In this document: piece after piece, positions 53,111-63,148 of the stretch
Position numbering within the stretch: position 1 is the first letter of the stretch
Layout: each line of letters starts with the position of its first letter
Source: Puccinia triticina
Lineage: Eukaryota; Basidiomycota; Pucciniomycetes; Pucciniales; Pucciniaceae
Assembly: GCF_026914185.1 (NCBI RefSeq)
Contig: NC_070560.1
Coordinates: forward strand, 594,001 to 658,000
Direction of reading: 5' to 3'
Length of the DNA stretch: 64,000 nt
The notes under the pieces: model-generated
What the model saw: only the letters and a program-made list of their open reading frames with translations
What the model was told of the DNA's origin: nothing
The model's database searches: none
Made by a program: the position numbers and the translations under genes

Positions 53111-53523
53111 TTTGCCATGGAGTGGATCAAAGATCAGCCTGAGTTGAACAAAGTTCAATATATTTGAATCCTGAATGCCACATGCTCACACATTTGACAT
53201 CAGACAGTCTTCCCAAAGGAACATGCGGTCTGGCACTCTCCAGGGAGTGCCACACTTTCCCTCCTGGTGATGGCGTTGAGAAGAGGACACGCTCCCCTGC
53301 CGGCCATTGAGAAGAGTAATTGATCCCCTCAATGGCCGGCCAAAGGTGGCCGCGTGCCGGAAGGGACAAGCCGTACCTGGGTACCGCACCGCTTTTTGCC
53401 AGGGGCGGTACCTGGGTACCACACCGCTTTTTGCCAAAAAAGGGGCACCCGGTACCGCTGGGCGGGTGCAGGGCGGGTGCAGGGCGGGTGCAGGTGGTGC
53501 TGGGTACCTTTTTACATTCTCTA

Positions 53524-55085
53524 GCTTCATATTAATGGTCATAGCAAAGGCCAGGGCTACGGTAAATTGATACCTATAAAAAAGACTTTGAGACTCAAAT
53601 CAGCTTGGTGCAGAAGAGTAATTTTTGGGAATGTGAGCTCTTTGCCCTAAAAGGTCCCTTCTGGATAGTTTTTCCATTTTCACATGTCTCCTATATGATG
53701 GATAAGCACCTTTGACTGTAGTAGTTTCTGAGAAAATTGGAAGAACTGGAAGATTTTATTTCATTAAACTCTACTCTTCTCTTACAATCTCTACTATTTT
53801 TGTCTACTGGAGAATAGTAATGAAAGAAATAAAAAGGCTAAAAGGCCGCAAGGTTTACCTGGAAGCAGGTTGCTTAGCCAACACCTGGTTTAGGTTTAAG
53901 ATTGAGAAAGGTTGCTAGATTGATAACAGCGTGATTTGCTGTTTGACGCTAAGGTCTTGCTATTGATCTGCTTTCAGCACGCTGTTAGCTCCTGCTCACG
54001 GTTCTCATCTTCCTTGGTAAGTCATGCTTACTTGGCCGGAGGTTTGCTCCTTCTTAGGCCTGATTCAGACAAAGGATTAGGGCGGGGGTGCCGAGATTAT
54101 CTACATGTTCGTAGGCTCTCTATTAGTCCCTTCTCCTTTTTGTCTTCTGTCTGTTGTTTTGGACCTGGCTCCTTACCTACTTCAGCTCCTTTTGGGGTTG
54201 AGTTGGTTTGCGCTTGGGTCTCGCTCTTGTTGGCTTTGCCTACAATGAGAAGAAGCGTGCTTGTTAGCTTTGCCTAGTTGGTTATCTGGTTTGCTTAAGT
54301 ATTTACTCACCTTTGGTGTTTTCCGTAAATCTTTCCAGTAACAACGATTGACAGGTTAGTCCTGCTTTTTCGATCTTGCTATCCGCGGGGACTGGTCCTG
54401 CTTTCATCAATTGGATGCACTCATTTATCTCAGTCTTGCGGGTAGCTGGGGCTGCGAAAAGAGGTTTGCTTTGCTTACCAATTTCCGCAGCTGGTGCGGT
54501 TCGCGGCACTCTCCTCACTTTGTGAGCAGAGTGTCGCTCCCCTAGGCCTGTATTCTTACAGTTTTCTTTTCAAATGGCTTAAGGAAATTTTGAACTACAT
54601 TTGCTGTGCTTGAAACAGCTCCAACAAGCGCAAGGGCCGTGTAGCATACATACACCAGGCCATGATTCAATGCAATTTTGGCTCCTTTTAAGAAACGTGA
54701 GAAAATTATTTGTTGGCATGCCCCAGCTCAGGTAGGATAAAGGGTGCTTTGTACAGTCATCACAAAGATGGCTGGATATGGGGTATATACACATTCAGCC
54801 TATTGTCCACTGAGAGTTGAGGCTGAAGTGTTCCAGATGAAAATAGTTGGAGACATGCCAAATTCAGATGACCAGGTGGAATGCAGCTGATCATCTGCTT
54901 TGGAGGGCAGTGGTTTTATTATTGTTATTATTGTTGAAACAGGCTGTACATGAAAAGTGCTGTGACTACGCGTGGTTTACGCCTGGGTTTCTCCCATTAG
55001 GGGGGTTCACGTTAGCCTGATTTCGAAATCAGTCTAAAAACCTTGCTAAAAATTGATGTCTGCTCATGCAGGACTATGCAAGTAT
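53524..55085. other. Stretch without a convincing gene
   Basis: ORFs at 53712 and 53936 are of average composition without motifs. AGGGGGGTTCAC at about 55000 is an isolated MITE-like end related to 42431. Confidence 0.4.
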
Positions 55086-55141
55086 CACCAGGGAGGAATG
55101 TGTTGCACTCTCTAGAGAGTGCCAGGCCGTAATTTTGTCAG
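55086..55141 (+). repeat. Left terminal inverted repeat of the second large element
   Basis: Same order of blocks as 50779 and as the reverse complement of 16383-16438, including the internal palindrome and TAATTTTGTCAG. Confidence 0.8.
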
Positions 55142-56640
55142 TTGCCAGGTCTGATTGCAGTCCAATGTCAGCACTGAGCTCAGTTGCCACACATGTTCAT
55201 CTCAGGTTGAATCCATTCCACATCAAAACAATCCAATTTTGAATTTATTTGCCACCCATCCTGAACTCATGACTGGGTCCTTCTGATCTGACGATGAACT
55301 GAATTACAACCTAATTGCATAGCTATTTTATCCGTCTGGTAAGGAAACACTGTGTGCCAATGTCGCGATATTTTCTGCCCAATATGAGTGCTATTTTATT
55401 CTTTGGTTTGAGTAAAGTAAATTTTCTTTAATGGTTCTGGTGCAGCATGGCATAATCCAGGGGGACTCCACAGCTTGGTCATCACCATTCAGCACAGGGA
55501 TGTCGATGTTCCAGCCTTCAGCCAAGGTTCATTGCATGATGTATCATGACCATTTGAATGCGGAAGCAGATTGCAAAGATTCATTTGATTCATAGAAGTG
55601 AATCCTGGTGCAGAAAATGGGAGTGATTTTGTTGCTTCCCATCATAGTCCACCAAGCGGAAAGTCCGCATGCATAAGTCAGGGTTGAATTGACTGCTTTG
55701 AACATTCAACACCGTTACGGTTTTATGCCTCTGATCTGGGCAATTTATCAATATCTTCCTCCACCTCACAGGATAAAGTGAGGGAAATCTGACATGTGTT
55801 ATGGTTTGCAGGCCACATCCTAATGAATCCCCAGTGAGAGAAGTTTGGCTCACTCAGCCTCGACACACTAACCAGGACCCTGATTTGTAGAATGTGGCAG
55901 TTTTCCTATTGTGATGCAACTTTCAAATGATCCACAAAAAGGTGTGTGGAGAAAGTTGTGCCTTTCCTGTGTCATTGCAGGTGGTATTGGGATAAGCTGC
56001 TCCACGTTAACCCCTTGAAATGGTCTAGGAGATTACACAAAACCTGTGTGATGTTGCTACAACTAACCATAGGCAGATGAGGACTGGAGTCTAGAGAAGC
56101 CTTGAGTCTGAAATTCAACCCGCTCCTATATTCCTCTGCCGGCCCGGATCCCCGGATGTGGGAGCTATCCACTAGAAGCTTGCATTTCTAGCACTTGTGT
56201 GTACATATGTCTCTTAGTCCCAAAATGTCAACTTCAAGGTATGTGCACACATATACATGGAAGGATGTTGATAGGCTGATAAACAAAATAACAGGGCCAA
56301 AGTCACGACAACATGCTCTGTATGTGGCCCGCTGCAGGTGTGGGGTACAGGTTTGCCGGGGATCCAACAAAGAAAGACCACCAATTTTGCAACTCCGTAT
56401 CACCCATTCCGACCCGAACTAAGGCAAGCCGCCACCACAGTTGTCATGACAAGCACGTACTGTCTTGGACAATTCATTACTCCAATTTCATCATCGCCCC
56501 ATCCAATAATTCATGATTTCCCACAGGTTGGCTTCCTGCAACGAGGTTGCCTGCGGGTCCACGTTTAGCGCGCACCCCGGGAGTGAATTGGAGATCTCAG
56601 CGAGACAGCAAGTCAGCATCTTGGCCCGTTGCTAGGGCCC
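55142..56640. other. Non-coding stretch before the helicase gene
   Basis: Several short ORFs on both strands without motifs. Upstream exons of the helicase may hide at 56338-56568 but could not be joined. Confidence 0.4.
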
Positions 56641-58658
56641 ATGTCAACCTGTTCGACTCCAGTTACCAGCCACAAGATTGAACCTACCGATCAGCAACTC
56701 ATCAAGGTGCGCGCCTTTGTAGTAACCCAGCACGCAAGGCAGCCTGAGCTATGGGGTTGCGTGTTCAGCCGAGCCGACAATGTTGCCCTTGTCCAAGCAT
56801 CTTTTGCAGCTGCAAGGGTGGAGCTGACACCCATCTGGAACTACAATTCGAGCCTTTTCTTTGAAATTCCTCATGTTGATTTTCACCAGCCCGAAGCCGG
56901 TTCGACCGCCAAACAAAGTTGGCTCTTGGATGCTCTTCAACAAATGTGTACCAATCTGAAACCCCATCAGCTGACTGCGCTGCAGTTTCTCCGCAAGAAC
57001 GAGTCAGCCAGTGATGATCGAATGGCTCTGTGGCTTCATCCGACAAATGCTTGGATTCACAGCTATATGAGGGAGGCCGGGATCAACCCCATGGACCAAT
57101 CAACGTCAACTCCATCCCGAGGATCTATTTTAGCGGATGACATGGGTCTGGGAAAGATTCTAACAACCCTGACCTACGTCCTGGCTACTTGCGATTTGGC
57201 GGTGGAACATCATTGGGCCGACTGGGTAAATAGATCCGCCGCAACGTTGGTTGTTTGCCCATTGTCAACCTTGTCTAATTGGGAGCACGAGATTAGCATC
57301 CACTTCAAAGATCAAGCAATCAGTTACTGTATTTTCCACGGACCTGATCAGAAAAATCTCACTCGTCAAGACCTCCAATCATCTCTGGTTGTTCTGACAA
57401 CATACAAGATGATTGGGGAGAGTGGGAATAGATTAGTTGGGAACCAGCTCACCGTGGAATCCCTGAATCTGTGCTGGTTCAGAATTGTCTTTGATGAAGC
57501 ACAGTGAGTGGGACAGTCCGCCAAAACCTTTTTGCTCACAAGGAACTACCGGCTGATGCAGATTACAGCTTGATGAGGAATCCTAGCTCGAACCGCACCC
57601 GGAACATACGGCAACTTCAGTCTCAATTTTTGCTTTGTTTGACGGGCACTCCAGTACAAAATCAACTAACAGACCTTCAAAGTTTGATCACTACGTTGAG
57701 GATTGCGCCGTGGGATAATGAAATCATCTGGCAAAGGTGCCTTATTCCAAGGATGAAGGTTGGGGCACCAGAGGCCATCAAAAGTCTAACCCAATTGATG
57801 ACCTCGATCTGCCTGAGGAGAACAAAGGATTTTCTTTTGAATCTCCCCGAGAAAGTTGAACACGCTGTAGTGGTCCAATCTAGCCCTTCGTGGGAGTCAT
57901 CGTTACGGGAGTTGCATGCCAGATTCATCAGCACTTTTGGGAGACTGCGTGCGGCCGGAGAGCAGTGGGACCCTTCAGAGTTTTTCCAACAGTTAACAAT
58001 GCTTCGCCAATTCTGCAACCACCCAATTTTTGCGCGTGCGGAGCTGCCAATCCAACCAACATGGCGATGGCAAGATTCAGGCAAGGTTGTCCACTTGATT
58101 TCAAGTCTGCAAGAATTCTTGCAGGGGGTTCGAGGGATTGGACGGCCAAAGGCAGTGTTTTTCTCCAGCTTTGTTGGATTTTTGCAGATGTAAGCAGACA
58201 AAATATGGCACATACACTCATGATGGTGTGTTCTAATTTTCTTGCACTCAAGAATTGGGCGAGCTCTGGAGGAGAATCAGATTGGATTCACTTGGCTCAC
58301 GGGCGATTTAAACGTGCGAAAGCGTGATGATAACCTCAACACCTTTCGAAGCCTTGACAGCTGCAATGTGCTTCTGGCGTCTATACAAGCAGCGGGAGTG
58401 GGAATCGACTTGCGCTGTGCTCAGAATGTATACATGATGGCAAGTCAGCCCCTTTCCTGCCAGAGGTCCCACTGGCTGAGAGCCCTGATGACATTATAGG
58501 AACGGGGTTGGAATCCCGCATGTGAATTGCAAGCCATCGATAGGTTGTACTGTTTGGGCCAGCAAAATACAATTTGTGTCTATAGATATTATACACATGG
58601 TAGCCTGGAGATGAATATTTATCAAGTACAGAGGCAAAAAGGAGAATTGGCAATGTGA
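56641..58658 (+). CDS. SNF2-family helicase-like ATPase with altered motifs
   Basis: A Swi2/Snf2 ATPase related to the RAD5/RAD16/HLTF group, 609 aa, normally a DNA translocase. Exons 56641-57503, 57569-58189, 58253-58439, 58500-58658; introns of 65, 63 and 60 bp; phases agree. Intron 3 has a GC donor (GCAAGT). Motif I is GSILADDMGLGKI (residues 161-173): the Thr after the Walker Lys (K172) is Ile. Motif Ia is ATLVVCPLSTLSNWEHEI. Motif II is DEAH (285-288), formed across intron 1, followed by LMRNPSSNRTRN. Motif III is LCLTGTPVQN. The C-terminal lobe has KAVFFSSFVGFLQ, LTGDLNVRKRDDNLNTF, VLLASIQAAGVGIDL. Motif VI reads QAIDRLYCLGQ with Cys575 where the arginine finger is expected. No RING finger. 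The start could be further upstream. It is probably catalytically impaired; it lies inside a transposon. Confidence 0.85.
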
Positions 58659-59669
58659 GCGTCCTATCTTCACCATGCAGCATTGTGGTCATTACTGATG
58701 ATGTCAGCGCCGGTCTCTTATGTGACTCGGTGCTGATGGGATTTTTGGTTGCGGTCCGCGGCGGTAAAGTAGTGGAAGCAAGTTTAGGGTCACACTATAG
58801 CTAAAAGCCAGTGGAAGAAAGTCCAACTCGACGCCGAGAGGCGGAGGGACTGGCACCCTTTACGTAAGTAAGGGGACGCGGCGAAAATCAGCCAAGCGCC
58901 GTTGCGGTATAAGGAGTAATCTCACTTATCTTCTAGGTTACAGGTGTGATAATAACACCTGTACCTAGGGGAAGGATACACGAAGAGAAGATAAGGCTGT
59001 AAGGGAAGAAAAGGTTAGTAGATTATGTATAAACCCCACTCACTGTATTTTCAGTAAGGTACACGGGTTTGTATGGCAATAATCTTGGTGGGAGAATCTC
59101 TACAGGGGAGAGACCTCCCTTTTTATATTGCAGGGATCAGCTCCCTCCTTCGAGTCAAGGTCCTGAAGGATCCTTAACTCCAAGGAGGAGTGATCACGGA
59201 ATTCAGAAGGGGATTTACACAAATGGGTATGTAATCTCCCCATTTGTACATAAATTGAGCTTAATCAGGATAAATACAGAGAGATAAGATTATCTCTCTC
59301 TGTATGTACAACTATGTAATCAGTGTGAAATAAGGTTAATTACATATTCAAAAGAATGTGAAATATCTAATAAGTACATAATAATAGTACATATGAGTAA
59401 AAGGTACATAATTAATGTAATGACAGGGAATTGAACTCTTGACTTCATGTACATGAGTCAATTATTAAAGCAGTCTTTAACCATTAGGTTATAAGACATG
59501 TACTATACATTGTAGACACATGGACTTAGTGTCTCAGTGTCTGACAGATGAGGAGTATAACTAAAGGCTCAGTGTGCCGAGAGGAGGAAACAAGGAATAC
59601 GAATGTGCTCAGCTACTGATGACAAACCTTATTGTATGAAAATGGAATACTCACCACAAGTTGCCGCTA
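58659..59669. other. LTR-like, non-coding stretch
   Basis: Contains TTTTTATATTGCAGGG at about 59120 and AT-rich sequence; composition recalls the segment at 28080-28670. No gene. A tRNA-like block at 59421-59500 (minus strand) lies here. Confidence 0.4.
59421..59500 (-). other. tRNA-like sequence (degenerate)
   Basis: On the minus strand: TAACCTAATGGTTAAAG resembles a D-arm (A box), a TTGACTCATGTACATGAAGT hairpin follows, then AGAGTTCAATTCCC, a B-box match (GWTCRANNC). T-stem and acceptor do not pair properly. It could be a decayed tRNA, a SINE head or a captured primer like the one at 1104. Confidence 0.3.
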
Positions 59670-60791
59670 TCAGCATAGAGTGGCCAGATTTGGCCAAGTG
59701 ACATCATCCTGGGTGTTTAGTAGTACTCTTTGAGAGTGTGATAGACCAGAAAGGTATTGCAGCGAGTAGCAGTTGGCTGGTAGGTTTTGTGGGACATTTT
59801 TGAAGTTGTCTGATGGAGCTGGAGCCGAATTGGAGGGTTTTCTCCGCGACTCAAGGATGTAGTTATGTACATAGATGCGGCCGTTGGTGGTGATCTTCTT
59901 TTGTGAATAGATTGCGTCCAACCGCGCTGCGAGCTCACTGAATTCGGCAGATCTCCACGACAAGGGCACCTTGACAAGGGTTCGTGGGGCCGAGGTTTTG
60001 GTCTCAGATGTAGCTTTGATGTTTTCAAATATTGATCGGACGGCAGAAGGAACGGGGAGGGTAGAGAGAGTCTCCTGACAATGTTGCTGAAGCTGGGTTT
60101 TGGAATCAATAGGTACAGAGGGATCAGTATGCAGAGTAAAATGAGCCGAAGATAAAATGCCAACCTGCATCCAAATTTTAGCTTTGGATTCAGATTGTTT
60201 CTTCTTCAATTTCCGCTCAGGTGAAAATTGGCCAAGCCTGAGACCGTCCTGCCGCCCGATGAACCAACGATGGAGAAGTCCATGTTGAATAGATCTGCTG
60301 CGAGCTTTGACCGGATCCATGAAGAAAACTTTGAATGCACCTGCATTGTACGCATTCCACCAATGCTTCAAGATAAACTTCGCAAATAGCTGGTTCCAGT
60401 GCGAGTCCCAGGGATGATCCCATGAGAATGTGGATCCCGGGAAGTGAGAGATTGACAAGTCGTGAAGAAAAATACTTCAGAATATAGAATCAACAGTCTG
60501 AGATTTGCTGAGGAGTGCTTCCGAAGGAATGGGGTTGATGGGGTGGATCAGGATTGAATCAGGCAGGTGGGAACCAACATGAAAGTCGTGGGGCGAGGGG
60601 CGCAGCTGCCAATCGTTTGAGATTGGTTTCTTGGGAGAGGTGGTCAAGTTGAGGAGAGTTCGCGTGAAGGCCGCCATGCTCCGAGCTGTAGGTGACTTGG
60701 AGTTGGGGAGAATTGAGGAGTATATCTGATTGATTTTGCTGACACCGGTTGGTGGTTTACCATCAAAGAAATTGGGCTTCGACGATGACAT
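59670..60791 (-). pseudogene. Unknown minus-strand gene interrupted by one TGA
   Basis: One frame runs from ATG 60791 (MSSSKPNFFDGKPPTGVSK) to the stop at 59670, broken only by TGA at 60479-60477. The parts are 104 codons before and about 268 after. Translation is protein-like on both sides: ILPNSKSPTARSMAAFTRTL; then WDHPWDSHWNQLFAKFILKH, WNAYNAGAFKVFFMDPVKAR, LLHRWFIGRQDGLRLGQFSP, and a Pro/Ser-rich region before DDVTWPNLATLC. The spacing WNQLFAKFILKHWWNAYNAG suggests a helical domain. No family recognised. A CGA to TGA change would restore one frame. It may be a cargo gene of the large CACTA-like element; more 5' exons are possible. Confidence 0.6.
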
Positions 60792-61027
60792 TGCGACAGG
60801 TGATTCAAACCCGGGGGCGGATTGAGGTGGTCAAGAGCCACAGAAGTTGTCTTTAAGTATTGTAGGTTGTGGGATCCCCAGTCAAGCCGACAAAGGTGGT
60901 TCAAGCTGAAAGGGGGAAGTTGGAACCAAAGTTTGGATGAGTCAACAATAGTGGTGTCACCTTGCTTGTTTGGATCGCGCTAGACTGCATGGGGTGGGGA
61001 TTTAACGCAGCTGCGGGCCTCAAGGAT
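60792..61027. other. Upstream region of the minus-strand gene
   Basis: No independent gene; may contain a further 5' exon (minus frame 60904-60644 overlaps). Confidence 0.3.
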
Positions 61028-61063
61028 GTCCACCCTCATGTTTGGCTGAACATAAGGGTGGAC
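61028..61063. repeat. 36-bp palindrome, copy F
   Basis: GTCCACCCTCATGTTTGGCT left half, mirrored by GAACATAAGGGTGGAC. Confidence 0.85.
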
Positions 61064-61172
61064 ATCGAGGTTTAGCGTGCACCTCACCAATTTTTGCCGT
61101 TTAATGAGGGTCCCAGGGCTCCACGGCTGTCTTTAGTGGAACAGCCTGTGGACACTAATCTTCTGCAGGCAT

Positions 61173-61208
61173 GTCCACCCTGATGTTCAGCCGAACATCA
61201 GGGTGGAC
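61173..61208. repeat. 36-bp palindrome, copy G (nearly perfect)
   Basis: GTCCACCCTGATGTTCAG left half and its near-exact complement CGAACATCAGGGTGGAC. Separated from copy F by 109 bp in the same orientation. Confidence 0.9.
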
Positions 61209-62022
61209 ATCTGCCCGAGGCAAGGCGGGCCTAGATACAACACCAATGGTTATCCCTCAATGAAGACCGGTGTGGCCTCCTCAGCTGAGCACAAACATTC
61301 GGCGTGAGTAGCCCCATACACCACTCATCACAATCCACACACATTCTCTGTGATGGATCATATTTGCTTCCGACCATCTCCTTTTTTCTGGAGGTCCCAA
61401 GCCAAATCATTATACTTGAAAGCACAGACAGCTCTGGTGGGTGGTGATGCCTGCTAACCACTGTGGAGGCAAGAGTCTACCATCCAATTGGTATTCTGAT
61501 GTCAGAACCGTTTGTAAGATTGGATGTGTGTGCACTCAATGTCACAAGCTCCACCAAATCAGGCCAGTTGCACTGGATCAACCTGGGTCATGCAGGATCC
61601 GTAACAAGGGTCAAAAGTGAGTCAGTAGAAGCTAGTGATTTTCCTGAGAGTGCTGAGAAATGTAGGCTAGGATAACATAGTGTGATGTGCGAGATGAGTG
61701 GTTGCATGTTTCAGCATCACATTTGATGAGGGGCATCAGAATGGTGAAAGATGCACGGCTATATCGACGATGAACCAAGTCCTCTGTGGTGTCGCTCCTA
61801 TGAAGATTTCCATGGACTCAGTGACCAATTTCATCCCCATAGCACGAAGTAAGCCACACTGACCCTAGCCATTCATTTTTGCAAAGTTGCACCAAGGATG
61901 CCTTTTCCAGTGGTAGATCCTTGTGCGGATGCTGGAGACATCAGGTTGAGTGGCCCTGGAAGCACGGCGAGATGGAGGAGAATGAGCATTTCTTTAAGGA
62001 TCCTTGCGCAAGAGACACTCAC
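61209..62022. other. Stretch without a convincing gene
   Basis: Short ORFs only. It may hold the downstream exon of the next feature (an acceptor GTGCTTCCAG on the minus strand at about 61960). Confidence 0.35.
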
Positions 62023-62272
62023 CCTTTCCCTCGCGGTTTCTTATAGCGTTCCATGCAGCATTCACATCTGGAACCGCCCATTTGGGGATCTTCAGGTCAT
62101 AAGCGTCGGCCTGCAACTTGGCCTGAAATCTGTAGGCCAATTGTTGTTGGACATCCAGGTTGGAATTTTCATCTGGCTGCTTCACGACGTGTGACATCTT
62201 GGTTTCCACAAGGTTTTGTTTTTCCTTTATCCACTGCAGTTGTAATTTGGTGAATGAAGCATGGTTCTGCAT
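62023..62272 (-). CDS. Exon of an unknown minus-strand gene
   Basis: An open exon starting around ATG 62272 (or earlier: FILVNSAIHLDI precedes in frame) reading MQNHASFTKLQLQWIKEKQN, QQQLAYRFQAKLQADAYDL, IPKWAVPDVNAAWNAIRNRE, and ending at a GTGAGT donor (boundary 62023). Helical and basic. No family recognised. Partner exons not fixed. Confidence 0.4.
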
Positions 62273-63148
62273 GATGTCAAGGTGGATAGCCGAATTAACA
62301 AGGATGAATTGTCAAAATAAACAGTGTGAGTGCGTGGGGGAAACCTATGACCAAGAGCAACTGAGGAATCTAGCATTGTGACTGGCGTCAAGGAATGGAG
62401 AACTGATATGTGTTAGTCTTGAAGAGCGGTGTGTCATGGGCTCCGCAGGGCTTGATTGTTGCAGGGAGTGCGTGCAGTGGGAGTTAAGATGGGTGTGTAT
62501 GGGAATTGACCACAGAGGCGGACGAACCGCGCAAGCAGCAGGTGACACAAGTGCATCAACTCTTCTCAGAGGTCGCGTGAGTTTTGGCCGATTGGGTACT
62601 TGGTCAATCACCTGTGTGCCAAAAAATGGCGTGTACGGGGCCAGTGAAAAAATTCAACAGTTGCGTGACACTTCTGCCACAGTGCACATGGGGATGTAGT
62701 GTCCAAAACATGTTACTGCCAATGATTGGAGCTAGAGCGGGCGCCAGAAATTCTGAGGACTCCTCCAGCTTCAGACGTAGGACAGAATATCACCAATCCA
62801 GCTGATCACACACATATCACCTTCTGATTCTCCGGGACGCTTGACAATCATTACTGTATCAAGATAATTGAGCTTCCGACGGCCAACCGGAAGGCATATG
62901 TTTGTCTCTGTGAACATCATGGCTGCAACAAAGCCCAACATGAAGAGGGAAGTCAAGGAATCGTTCCAGGAAGGGTTTTGTCAAAGCGCGCATTCCAGAA
63001 TCATCAGATGAAACTCAACGTTAGTCAGTCCAACCACAGCGTGGCTAATCAAAAATCTTCTGACAAATCAGGAAATCAGAGCACTGTGAGTAAAGACATT
63101 TTTCCACATGATGCGCAGCCTGTTCTGTATAGACTGATGGACAATTAG
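62273..63148. other. Stretch without a convincing gene
   Basis: Short ORFs on both strands. May contain 5' exons of the transposase gene, since an ATTAG acceptor precedes its first visible exon at 63149. Confidence 0.35.

Larger units (their letters stand above)
50779..53269. mobile_element. 2.5-kb CACTA-like non-autonomous element
   Basis: The left end CACCAGGGGGGAAAGTGTGG with the CACTCTTTGGAGAGTGCC palindrome is matched by the inverted right end (..CTCTCCAGGGAGTGCCACAC, CTCCTGGTG). A 3-bp duplication ATG (50776-50778, 53270-53272) is perfect. No transposase. Contains palindrome copy E and the inverted-motif array 52145-53110. Confidence 0.9.
49106..53523. mobile_element. 4.4-kb hAT-type non-autonomous element with nested insertion
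   Basis: Inverted ends TAGAGAATGTCAAAATGG (49106) and its complement ending ACATTCTCTA (53523) with a perfect 8-bp duplication GCTTCATA (49098-49105, 53524-53531). Subterminal GGGTAC/GGCACC-type repeats mirror each other (49123-49250 and 53370-53510), as usual in hAT ends. No transposase. A CACTA-like element (50779-53269), an LTR-like piece (about 50035-50452) and CTCAATGAC palindrome arrays make up the interior. Confidence 0.85.

Noticed and set aside
57677..58213. 178-codon minus-strand ORF
   Set aside because: Shadow of the SNF2 coding exon.
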